A stretch of DNA of 55,608 nt from Sphingomonas sp. TDK1 (GTDB taxonomy: Bacteria > Pseudomonadota > Alphaproteobacteria > Sphingomonadales > Sphingomonadaceae), in NCBI RefSeq assembly GCF_001650735.1, contig NZ_LXVY01000024.1, positions 1 to 55,608 on the forward strand, given 5' to 3'. Shown in pieces: positions 25,412 through 32,936 of the stretch; the stretch's first letter is position 1; each line of letters begins with the position of its first letter. Made by a program: the position numbers and the translations under genes. Below the pieces are notes generated by a model. That model saw nothing but the letters and a program-made list of their open reading frames with translations, made no database searches and had not been told where the DNA came from.

Positions 25412-25504
25412 GGGCGCCGTCATCGCGGCTCTTGCGCCCTCGGACCCGCTGCGCCAGCAGCGGGCTCGGTCAGCCTATCTGGCCACTAACGTGCCGGGTA
25501 AGCT

Positions 25505-25885
25505 TTACCCCACTTGTGCCGCTTCGATCTGACGCAACAGCCGATGCGGATCGAATGGCTTTGGCAAGAATGTCGTGCGTTCCGGCAGTTCGTCATCTCG
25601 GATCGGCACATTGCCGGAGACGACGAACAACACGGTGGGGGGGAAGCGCTCCCGTACGTAGTGCGCTAGCTTCACCCCATCCATGGATCCTGGCATCTGC
25701 ACGTCGGTCAGGACAACCCGAACTTCCTTGTGGAGGTCGAGAATGGCGATGGCCGCGTCGGCGTTCTCCGCGTCGAAAACCCGCCAGCCTGCATCTGAGA
25801 AGAAGTCTACGAGGTCGAATCGTACCAAGGCTTCATCTTCGACGATCAGGATCGTCTTGCTGCCGATCGGCGTACTTTGGCCCAC
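25505..25885 (-). CDS. Single-domain response regulator (passenger of the IS)
   Basis: 126 residues from a GTG at 25883-25885. It is a lone receiver domain: acidic pair in ILIVEDEALVRFDLVD, phosphoacceptor Asp in VLTDVQMPGSMDG, Ser/Thr switch in LFVVSGN, and conserved Lys in TFLPKPFDP. There is no output domain, as in many alphaproteobacterial regulators paired with HWE kinases. It starts 3 bases after the kinase stop, so the two form one operon. Confidence 0.9.
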   Translation of the reverse strand: MGQSTPIGSKTILIVEDEALVRFDLVDFFSDAGWRVFDAENADAAIAILDLHKEVRVVLTDVQMPGSMDGVKLAHYVRERFPPTVLFVVSGNVPIRDDELPERTTFLPKPFDPHRLLRQIEAAQVG

Positions 25886-25888
25886 GTT

Positions 25889-27654
25889 TCAGTTCCCGGT
25901 CGTGATCGCGGCGTCCTTCAACCGCGCTTCGAGTTCAAACACCAACCCATCCGGCCGGTAGTCGGTTGCAGCTTTACCGCTGAAATAGGAGCGCAGCGAG
26001 CGCTCGATCAGCACCGAACCGAAGCCCTTGCGCTCCGGCGGTGTGACGGGCGGACCGCCCTGCTCGCGCCAAGACACTGCCAGCACCCCATCGTCGCCAT
26101 CCCCGTCCACCGACCATGCCAGCGTCACCGTGCCAATGTCGTTCGATAGCGCGCCATACTTGGCGGCGTTGGTCGCGAGTTCATGGAGGGCGAGCGCGAA
26201 GGCAACCGTCAGCTCAGGTCTCAACGTCACGGCCGGGCCGGACAGCAGAATGCGTTCGCCGATGCGACCATGCGGAGACAGCGCGCGTGTCGCCAGTTCG
26301 CGCAGATCGGCCGAGCGCCACGAGGTGCCGGTCAGCACGTCGGTCGCCGCGCCCAGCGCCACCAGACGGGCGGACAGGTTACGGCTCGCCGCTTCCGCCT
26401 CGGGTACGCCGCGCAGCGTCTGCGCCGCGACCGACTGGACGACAGCCAGCACGTTCTTGAGGCGGTGCGCCAGCTCGCCGTTCATCAGCCGCATGTCGTC
26501 CTCGGCGCGCCGGCGTTCGCGGAAGTCGCGGGTGACGGTGCCGTACCCGATCAGCGCGCCGGTCGCGTCGGTGACCGGAAAGACGGAGTAGAGGACCGGG
26601 ATCAGCTCGCCGGTGCGGAAATGCCGGAAGTCGAGTTCGCCGACCCATTGCCGTCGCGGTCCACGGCCGGCAGCACCTCACGCGCGACCGTCTCGACCTG
26701 CTCGGGTGGGAAGAAGTCGGCGATGGTAAGCCTGGTAATGTCGGCACCCTCCAAGCCGACGAGCCGCTTGGCGGCATCGTTCATGTAGAACACGCTGCCA
26801 TCGGTGCGGGCCATGCCGACAAAATCGGCGCTGTTCTCGGCCAGACGCACGAACCTCTCGCGCTCCTCCTCGCTGGCGCGCAGCTCGGTGATGTCGCGCG
26901 ACACGGACAGGATGCGGTCAGGACGCCCTTCCGGCCCGGCGATCGGGCTGACCGCGACATGCCACCATTTGGGCGTGCCCCGGTAAGTGTCGGCCTTGCC
27001 GATAAAGCTGCGGGCCTCGCCCTTCCGCGCTGCTTCGACCGCCGCCTTTGCCTCTGCGTTGCCGGCATCCTGCCAGAAGTCGGGCCACGGACAACCGGCC
27101 ACGGCGTTGAAGTCGCTGATTTCCATGACGCGCTTTCCGCCCTCGCTCATGAAGGTCAGCTTGCCGTCGAGATCGAGCACCTTGATGCAGTCGGTTGAGC
27201 TGCCCAGCACGCCGGACAGGAATGCCTCACGTTCGGCCGTGACGACCAGCGCTCGTTCGCGTTCCTCACGGAGCCGATCGGCATCGAGCAAAGCGGTGCG
27301 CAACGCCTCCACCAGCGTCACCAGTCCCAGCGTCGTCAGAACGAAGATGACCGATGCGCCCCAATGAACGGGGGTGAGCAGCAGCGGTTCGTCAGCCCTC
27401 ATCACCACCAGGCCCGCGCCGATCGCCGACAGGATCGTCGCCAGGATGCCGGGACCGCGGCCAAGGAACAGCGTCAGCAGGACGACTGCCGGCGTGTAGA
27501 GGAACCAGGGCGCGGACGATCCGAGCATCGCCGCTTGCACAAGGGCCACCACCGACACGGCAAGAACAGCCGCCCCGTAGCGGATCGGCTTCGGGCGCGG
27601 TCTGGCGACGGTTCTGTCGCGCAAGCGATTCAACAAGGCGGTTGAAGCGGTCAT
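25889..27654 (-). pseudogene. HWE-family sensor histidine kinase, frameshifted
   Basis: From the ATG at 27652-27654 the frame encodes a KdpD-like membrane domain (DUF4118 type, about residues 15-110), a PAS domain (about 135-255) and the start of a second PAS domain. It then runs into a wrong-frame tail after GDGN near base 26650. A neighbouring frame resumes GELDFRHFRTGELIPVLYS and continues through the phosphoacceptor region GELAHRLKNVLAVVQ and the HWE-type ATPase motifs HELATNAAKYGALS and SWREQGG. Loss of one base in the stretch 26640-26655 explains the break. It is either a genuine pseudogene or an assembly error; otherwise all domains are intact. Confidence 0.82.
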
Positions 27655-27761
27655 GGTTTCCCCGGCGTGGGGGAAGGCCCCTGCAATCGAATATCTAGCG
27701 CAAATCAGGAGCGAGGAACAGCGTGGCAACACCATAGTGCTAATAGTGCATTAGGTGAGCG

Positions 27762-29171
27762 CTAACGGACGTACTCGCCAAGGCCGCGTGCCACGAGTTC
27801 CTCGTTGGAGAGGCGAGGGCCCCGCTTCAGCTTCGGCGTACACAGCCGACGCCGGTCGACTTCGCCTACAGGGGCGGGGCGGGTGAATACACCGACTGAA
27901 CCCGAGCTCCGCGCCGGCTCGCTGTTGTTGCGCTTGGCATGATGCGGTGTGGCTGCCTGGATGGCCTGAGCCATAGCGAGGGCGGCACCCAAGTGCTTGT
28001 TATCGACAATGGCGGCTTGGTTCACGCGCCGCATCTTTTCGAACACTCGGTAGGGCAGCACGCGCTCGCCGTGGCGGATCTCGATGCGGCCGTCCGGGTA
28101 CTCGCACACATGCACGCGCTTGCGCGCCAGCGAGCGGGCGAGGGGCGTCGGCTCAAGAATGAACATCGCCTTATTAAAGTGCAGCGCCAAGGAAGCGGTG
28201 ACGGTCCGTTCCTCGCGCCACACCATCTCCGCCTCGACATTCTCATGCGCGGCCAGCGGGCGGTGGACATCGCGCGGGTCCGCTGGCGCACAGGCGAAGC
28301 GGGCATTGTGCCGGGCGATATAGGAGGGGAGGAAGGCGTTGGCTTCGTCGATAGGCGAGATACCCGCCAGCCTCATCGCCTTGACCAGCCGGTCCTGCAG
28401 CGTGCCGTTGGCACGCTCCACCCGACCCTTGGCCTGCGGCGAGTTGGCGCAGATGATCTCGACATCGAGCCTGTCGAGCGCTCGGCCGAGATGCGTCATG
28501 CCGTCGCTGTCGGCGGTCGCGTTGTTGTTCCTGAAGACGCTGTGCTTGTCCGAATAGAAGGCCACCGGCTTGCCGTGCCGCTCGAGGTAGCTGCGGGTCG
28601 CGCGCATGTAGGAGAAGGCGCTCTCGCTCTCGGCCATCTCCAGGTGCATGAGCTCGCTGGTGGCATCGTCGATATAGACCAGCAACGTGCAACGCGGACC
28701 GCGGCTCTCGAACCAGTCATGATCCGACCCGTCGACCTGCACCAGCTCACCGCGGCACTCGCGCCGGTAGCGCGATTGGTGAAGCCGGGCGCGCTTCGCG
28801 ACCTTGGCCTTCCACACGCCGGCCGCCATCAGCATCTGCCGCAGCGTCTCGCGCGATAGCGTGATGCCGTGCTGCTCGGCCAGGTACTCACATGCCAGCG
28901 TCGGACCGAAGTCAGCATAGCGCTCACGCACGATACCAACGACATGGTCGCGGAAAGCGTCGCTGAACCGCCTGTTGCTCGGCCGCCCGCGCTTGCGGGA
29001 CACGAGGCCGGCAGCGCCATCTCGTCGGAGGCGCTTGAGCAGGCGGTACAGCTGACTGCGCTGCAGGCCCAGCAGCGCCATGGCATCGACCGGCCGGATC
29101 TCACCGCGGTCGAGCCGCTTCAGCGTATCGAACCGGCTCACTTCGGCAGCACTCATCGTCAGCACCGTCAT
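27762..29171 (-). CDS. Transposase, IS1202/ISNCY type (DDE)
   Basis: 469 residues. N-terminal helix-turn-helix (VDAMALLGLQRSQLYRLLKRL) with a SRKRGRPSNRR linker, then a second HTH-like region and an RNase-H catalytic core: first Asp in LVQVDGSDHDWF, second in VAFYSDKHSVF, Glu in KGRVERANGTLQDRL. A beta-rich C-terminal domain and basic tail follow. Length and motif context match ISNCY/IS1202-group transposases rather than IS481 or IS3. It lies near the right end of the element with its promoter next to the 29229-29280 inverted repeat. Confidence 0.88.
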   Translation of the reverse strand: MTVLTMSAAEVSRFDTLKRLDRGEIRPVDAMALLGLQRSQLYRLLKRLRRDGAAGLVSRKRGRPSNRRFSDAFRDHVVGIVRERYADFGPTLACEYLAEQHGITLSRETLRQMLMAAGVWKAKVAKRARLHQSRYRRECRGELVQVDGSDHDWFESRGPRCTLLVYIDDATSELMHLEMAESESAFSYMRATRSYLERHGKPVAFYSDKHSVFRNNNATADSDGMTHLGRALDRLDVEIICANSPQAKGRVERANGTLQDRLVKAMRLAGISPIDEANAFLPSYIARHNARFACAPADPRDVHRPLAAHENVEAEMVWREERTVTASLALHFNKAMFILEPTPLARSLARKRVHVCEYPDGRIEIRHGERVLPYRVFEKMRRVNQAAIVDNKHLGAALAMAQAIQAATPHHAKRNNSEPARSSGSVGVFTRPAPVGEVDRRRLCTPKLKRGPRLSNEELVARGLGEYVR

Positions 29172-29280
29172 CGCTCACACATCCTCGATGTCCGAGGATG
29201 GTTATGGCACCGGAGGCCCGCTGCAGAACGGCTGTGCCTTTTCTAAATAGCGGGAGTGTGCCATTTGTACGTTGCGTCTA

Positions 29281-29299
29281 CACAAGCCACGTTCCTGTT
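29281..29299 (+). repeat. 19-bp direct repeat, right copy (target duplication)
   Basis: This is the second copy of CACAAGCCACGTTCCTGTT, immediately outside the right inverted repeat. It is followed without a gap by the dif-like site at 29300. Confidence 0.85.
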
Positions 29300-29327
29300 T
29301 TGTTCGATAATATATCTTATGTTAAAT
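29300..29327 (+). other. dif-like XerC/XerD recombination site
   Basis: The right half TTATGTTAAAT (29317-29327) matches the XerD half-site of E. coli dif exactly. A 6-base centre (tatatc) and a left 11-mer TTGTTCGATAA (29300-29310) complete a 28-bp site. The left half shares the inner ATAA and a TTCG with XerC half-sites. On a plasmid such a site would resolve dimers or mobilise a pdif module. It abuts the target duplication of the IS. The XerC half is degenerate, so function is unproven. Confidence 0.55.
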
Positions 29328-29411
29328 CAATGGCTTGGCAGATTTCCGGCATCGTTCTTGCAGAGACTGACGTGGCTTTTTCGCAGCTAAGGCTTGCCAG
29401 TCAGTCGCGAG

Positions 29412-29861
29412 TTAGCCGCGCCGTCGTTCTCGCGCGCGAGCGTGTCGCGGATCTTCGTAAAGATCCTGCAGCGCGCGCAGCCGAAACGCATTCCACCAGC
29501 GTTGCCAGCGATGCTCCTCGGCATCGTGGAGCATGTGACATCGCTGGCATAGCGCGGCGAGATTGCGCGGCGCGCTATTGCCAGGATCATGATCCAGATG
29601 CGCGCAGGCCAGCACGACATAGGTGATCCGCACGACGTCGAGCGCGAAGAGGTCGCCGACCTTCACCCGTCGCCCCTCTCCCGATCGCCAGCATCGCGCT
29701 TCGCTATCCCACCAGCGCCCATCGCCCAGATGCGCGACGTGCCGAAGATGCGGTCGCCGGCAGCGTTCGCAGCGCCCTCCTGCCCGCACGAACCGGATCT
29801 GGTCCGACAGCAGCGGCCAGTCGATCGGGTACAGCCAGCGGTTTTCGGGGCGGATCGGCAT
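29412..29861 (-). CDS. HNH-endonuclease-like zinc protein
   Basis: 149 residues. The protein has a treble-clef zinc/HNH layout: CERCRRPH (first CxxC), VLACAHLDHDPGNSAPRNLAALCQRCHMLHD (His-Asp-His motif, Asn and second CxxC, residues about 83-113). The N-terminus RPENRWLYPIDWPLLSDQIR is typical of small phage- and plasmid-borne HNH proteins. It is divergent from the SOS-controlled umuDC pair, with a palindrome immediately before its start codon. Nicking or structure-specific DNA cleavage is the likely activity; the substrate is unknown. Confidence 0.75.
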   Translation of the reverse strand: MPIRPENRWLYPIDWPLLSDQIRFVRAGGRCERCRRPHLRHVAHLGDGRWWDSEARCWRSGEGRRVKVGDLFALDVVRITYVVLACAHLDHDPGNSAPRNLAALCQRCHMLHDAEEHRWQRWWNAFRLRALQDLYEDPRHARARERRRG

Positions 29862-29862
29862 C

Positions 29863-29881
29863 CATGACTCTATGAGTCATG
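29863..29881. promoter_or_regulatory. Perfect palindrome at the HNH gene start
   Basis: CATGACTC-TAT-GAGTCATG is an 8-bp inverted repeat with a 3-base centre, one base upstream of the HNH start codon, covering its ribosome-binding region. It fits an operator or a translation-blocking hairpin and lies 26 bases from the SOS box of the divergent umuDC pair. Confidence 0.5.
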
Positions 29882-29907
29882 CGAAATGAGAACAAAAGGA
29901 AAATCTC

Positions 29908-29922
29908 GTTCCCTTCATGTTC
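29908..29922 (+). promoter_or_regulatory. LexA (SOS) box, alphaproteobacterial type
   Basis: GTTC-ccttcat-GTTC matches the alphaproteobacterial LexA consensus GTTC-N7-GTTC exactly. It lies 22 bases upstream of the umuD start at 29945, where LexA binding would block transcription. It predicts DNA-damage induction of umuDC and perhaps of the divergent HNH gene. Confidence 0.85.
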
Positions 29923-29944
29923 TTATCCAGCATATCATGCGCGC

Positions 29945-30391
29945 ATGTCCGCGTGTGTGATTCCCCTGTCCCAACCGATGCCGATCGCCGATCTGCCGCC
30001 AGCGTTTCGCCTGAGGGTGGTGAGCGCGGCCGGCGCTGGCTTCCCCTCGCCTGCCCAGGACTGGGAGGAAACCGCGATCGATCTCGTGGCGCTGCTGCGC
30101 CTCGACCGCGCCGCCAGCTTCGTGTTCCGGGTCAGCGGACAGTCCATGATCGACGCTGGAATCTATGATGACGACGTGGTGGTGGTCGATCGCGACGCCA
30201 CGCCGGTTAGCGGCCGCATCGTCATCGCCGTGGTCGACGGGGGCTTCGTGATCCGCCAGTTGGTCTGGCGCGACGGCAAGCCGGTCCTCGAGGCCCGCAA
30301 CGCGCGGATGCGCTACGACGCGGTGATCGCGGATGAGAGTGTCGAAGTGTGGGGCGTCGTCCGCGCCTCCGTGCGCAACCTGCAGGGCTGA
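29945..30391 (+). CDS. umuD: UmuD-like protein with Lys-to-Arg change at the catalytic dyad
   Basis: 148 residues from the ATG at 29945; the frame continues back to 29879, but that would run through the SOS box. Self-cleavage site A31-G32 (AGFPSPAQDW) and nucleophile S67 (VSGQSMIDAG) are present. The general-base lysine, 37 residues after the serine in E. coli UmuD (S60/K97), is replaced here at the same spacing by R104 in GGFVIRQL. Self-processing to UmuD' may be impaired. It is SOS-regulated and followed after 5 bases by umuC, together encoding DNA polymerase V. Confidence 0.88.
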   Translation: MSACVIPLSQPMPIADLPPAFRLRVVSAAGAGFPSPAQDWEETAIDLVALLRLDRAASFVFRVSGQSMIDAGIYDDDVVVVDRDATPVSGRIVIAVVDGGFVIRQLVWRDGKPVLEARNARMRYDAVIADESVEVWGVVRASVRNLQG

Positions 30392-30396
30392 CCGCC

Positions 30397-31656
30397 ATGT
30401 GGGCGATCGCTGACGTCTCCAACTTCTATTGCTCGTCGGAGAGGGTATTCGACCCGTCGCTGCGCGATAAACCGCTCATCGTGCTGAGTAACGGGGACGG
30501 CTGCGCCATCGCGCGCTCCGAGGAGGCCAAGGCGCTGCACATCAAGATGGGTGCGCCGATGTTCAAGATTCGTGATATCGTCCGCGAGCATGGCATCCAA
30601 TACCGCAGCAGTTCCTACGAATTGTATGCCGACATGAATCGTCGCTTCAATCAGGTCCTCGCCGAGCACAGTTGCACGGTCGAGGTGTACTCGATCGACG
30701 AATCGTTCTTTCGCCTGCCGGTGCTCCCGAACGGCCTGGGCGACGTGGCGGCCGCGCACCGCGTGATCGCGGCCGTCAAGCGTGCGACGGGCCTGCCGAT
30801 CCGCATCGGGCTTGGCCCGACCCGGACGCTGAGCAAGGTTGCCAACGCCCTCGCTAAGGCGTCGGAGAAGGTCTGGAAGGGCGTGGTCGACCTGCACGAC
30901 ATCGAGCTGCGGCGGCGCCTGTTCGCGCAATGGCCGGTCGAGGAGGTCTGGGGCATCGCGCGAGCGATGACCGAGCGGCTGCGACCGCTCGGCGTCAGGA
31001 CGACGGCCGATCTTGCCGCCCTCCCCCCGGAGGTCGCGCGCGACGTGGGGACGGTGGTGCTGGAGCGGCTCGTGCGCGAGCTGAACGGCGTCGAATGCAC
31101 CGATTTCGAGCCGGAGCCGCCCCCGTCCAAGGCGACCGCGGTGACCCGCTGCTTCGGTGAGCCGGTGCGCGAGGTCGCGGCGCTGCGCGAGGCGATGGTG
31201 CGCCGCGCGGTCCGCGCGGCCGAGAAGATCCGCGCGCAGGATCTCGCTGCCACCCGCCTGATCGCCTTTGCCCACGGAAGCCGGTTCAAGCCCAACGCGC
31301 CGTCCGCCTCGCGCATAGCGCGGCTGTCGCCGGCGACCAATGATCCGCGCGTGATCGGCGGTATGGCGGGCCGCATGGCGGATGTCATGTACGAAACTGG
31401 CGGCGTCTACACCAAGTGCGGCGTCATGCTCGAGGGGCTGGAGCCGATGACCGCGCACCAGGCCGACCTGTTCGCGGTGCCCGATCCGCGATCCCCTGCC
31501 CTGCTCGCCGCGATCGACGGGCTCAACGGGCGGTTCGGCCGCAACACGATGCGGCTTGCCTCCGAGGGCTTTGGCCAGAAGAGCTACGACACCAAGCGTG
31601 CTTTCAAGAGCCCGTCCTGGACCACGCGGATCGATCAGGTGCCGATCGCGCGGTGA
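30397..31656 (+). CDS. umuC: UmuC, Y-family translesion DNA polymerase
   Basis: 419 residues (E. coli UmuC: 422). The palm motifs are intact: MWAIADVSNFYCSSERVF with the first catalytic Asp, and VEVYSIDESFF with the Asp-Glu pair. Helix-hairpin-helix (VWGIARAMTERLRPLGVRTTADLAAL) and little-finger regions follow, ending with the C-terminal UmuC tail. It forms polymerase V with UmuD' and copies damaged DNA. It is cotranscribed with umuD under the SOS box. Only 2 bases separate its stop from that of the converging gene. Confidence 0.93.
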   Translation: MWAIADVSNFYCSSERVFDPSLRDKPLIVLSNGDGCAIARSEEAKALHIKMGAPMFKIRDIVREHGIQYRSSSYELYADMNRRFNQVLAEHSCTVEVYSIDESFFRLPVLPNGLGDVAAAHRVIAAVKRATGLPIRIGLGPTRTLSKVANALAKASEKVWKGVVDLHDIELRRRLFAQWPVEEVWGIARAMTERLRPLGVRTTADLAALPPEVARDVGTVVLERLVRELNGVECTDFEPEPPPSKATAVTRCFGEPVREVAALREAMVRRAVRAAEKIRAQDLAATRLIAFAHGSRFKPNAPSASRIARLSPATNDPRVIGGMAGRMADVMYETGGVYTKCGVMLEGLEPMTAHQADLFAVPDPRSPALLAAIDGLNGRFGRNTMRLASEGFGQKSYDTKRAFKSPSWTTRIDQVPIAR

Positions 31657-31658
31657 GA

Positions 31659-31967
31659 TCAATAGCGATAGCCTGCCTGCCGGCAGGCCGCTGCCAGCTT
31701 CATCACTCGCCCATCCTTCGCGCCGTACTGGCGCAACCGTGCGGAATAGCTGTCGCAATAGCTTTTCGCGCGAGCGGACAGTGGCACCCCGTTCGGACCT
31801 CGCGCGGTCGCCGCCCCGCCCCGTTCGGCATAGCCACGAGCAGTCGCTGACTGAACCTGGGTGCGCGCTTGCGCGCCCAGATCGACTGCGCCGGGCATGT
31901 CCTGCGCGCCGGCAGGGGTCGCGATCGCGAATATCCCGACCGTGAACACAGCAACCAGGCTACGCAT
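31659..31967 (-). CDS. Small secreted protein of unknown function
   Basis: 102 residues. A clear signal peptide (MRSLVAVFTVGIFAIATPAGA|QD) precedes a basic, Ala/Arg-rich mature chain with two cysteines (KSYCDSYSARLRQ and LAAACRQAGYRY) likely to form a disulfide. I do not recognise a family. It converges on umuC and shows no link to SOS control. Confidence 0.65.
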   Translation of the reverse strand: MRSLVAVFTVGIFAIATPAGAQDMPGAVDLGAQARTQVQSATARGYAERGGAATARGPNGVPLSARAKSYCDSYSARLRQYGAKDGRVMKLAAACRQAGYRY

Positions 31968-32048
31968 TCGATGTTCTCCCTCGAATTTCCGTCAGGCCAT
32001 CAACGATTTGGCGGCAGCATCGTGCCGGTCGCGGGAGCGATTATGGAT

Positions 32049-32056
32049 ACATGTAG
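32049..32056 (+). repeat. 8-bp target duplication of IS66, left copy
   Basis: ACATGTAG, identical to 34537-34544 and of the length usual for IS66 elements. Its last G is also the first base expected for the IS66 tip (GTAAGCG), so the left boundary is ambiguous by one base. Confidence 0.75.
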
Positions 32057-32114
32057 TAAGCGTGGCCTGAGGGCCGCCTTGCCCGTTTGGCCGTAGCCGG
32101 GATGCTTATCGTCT

Positions 32115-32552
32115 TTGACGAGGGCGCGGGCGGTGCGGGAAGTTTTCGGTTCTGAGACTGGTCATACGAGCGCTCGTACGACTGGTCGTGTGGAGGTGGT
32201 CGGCCGGGTATCGGGCCGACGGAGCTGGGCGGACGCGGAGAAGCTGGAGATCCTGGCCGAGGCGTTCCGGCCGGGCGTGCGGGTCCGTGATGTCATCGCC
32301 CGGCGCGAGGTGTCGAGCAGCCTGATCTATACGTGGCGCAAGCAGGCGCGGCTGGGCAAGCTGGGCGGGGTCGCGCCTGCGCTGCCGGCATTCGCCGAGG
32401 TGCGCGTGGCCGATGTCGCCGCACCTGCGCCGCAGCCGGCGACATCCACGTCCGGCCTCATCTGCATCGAATTTCCGGGTGGCGTCCGAGTGAGCGTGGA
32501 CGGGTCGGTGGACGCCGGCGCGCTGGCGCGAGTGTTGTCGGTGCTGCGTTGA
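32115..32552 (+). CDS. tnpA: IS66 TnpA (accessory DNA-binding protein)
   Basis: 145 residues from a TTG at 32115; an in-frame GTG just downstream may be the real start, giving a protein beginning near VEVVGRVSGRRSW. It contains the IS66 TnpA/Tnp_8-like helix-turn-helix: WADAEKLEILAEAFRPG, VRDVIARREVSSSLIYTWRKQ. The C-terminal FPGGVRVSVDG segment is typical of the family. Its stop overlaps the tnpB start (TTGA). Confidence 0.85.
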   Translation: MTRARAVREVFGSETGHTSARTTGRVEVVGRVSGRRSWADAEKLEILAEAFRPGVRVRDVIARREVSSSLIYTWRKQARLGKLGGVAPALPAFAEVRVADVAAPAPQPATSTSGLICIEFPGGVRVSVDGSVDAGALARVLSVLR

Positions 32553-32896
32553 GCCCCACGCCGTTGCCGACGCGGGTGTTCCTGGCGTGTGGCGTCACCG
32601 ACATGCGCAAAGGGTTCGATGGCCTGGCGGTACTGGTGCAGCAGGTGCTGGCCCAGAACCCGCACTCGGGCGCGTTGTTCGCGTTCCGGGGCAAGCGGGG
32701 TCATCTGGTCAAGCTGCTGTGGTTCGATGGGCAAGGCCTGTGCCTGTTCTCCAAGCGGCTCGACCGGGGCCGGTTCGTCTGGCCGGTGACCGCGACGGGC
32801 ACGGTGACGCTGACGCCGGCACAATTGTCGATGCTGCTGGAGGGCATCGACTGGCGTCGCCCAGAGCGGACGTTCACGCCGACGCTGGCGGGGTGA
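32549..32896 (+). CDS. tnpB: IS66 TnpB (Orf2)
   Basis: 115 residues from the TTG that overlaps the tnpA stop. The sequence is a canonical IS66 Orf2: VFLACGVTDMRKGFDGLAVLV, GALFAFRGKRGHLVKLLWFD, GQGLCLFSKRLDRGRFVWP, LSMLLEGIDWRRP. Its role in transposition is accessory and incompletely known. Confidence 0.92.
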   Translation: MSPTPLPTRVFLACGVTDMRKGFDGLAVLVQQVLAQNPHSGALFAFRGKRGHLVKLLWFDGQGLCLFSKRLDRGRFVWPVTATGTVTLTPAQLSMLLEGIDWRRPERTFTPTLAG

Positions 32897-32936
32897 AAAC
32901 GGCGGTTTTGCGACGCTTTTTCTCGCCCGTCGATGC

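Larger units (their letters stand above)
25303..29280 (-). mobile_element. IS1202-like (ISNCY) element carrying a two-component system
   Basis: A 3978-bp element delimited by the 19-bp direct repeats. Read inward, the ends 25303-25354 and 29229-29280 are imperfect inverted repeats that I aligned by eye at about 37 of 52 positions, each with two copies of an AAARGRCACA-type motif. It contains, all on the minus strand, a DDE transposase (27762-29171), a frameshifted histidine kinase and a response regulator. Elements of the IS1202 group usually carry only a transposase in about 1.5-1.7 kb and make unusually long target duplications; both statements are from memory of the family. The kinase and regulator are therefore passenger genes. 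Confidence 0.78.
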
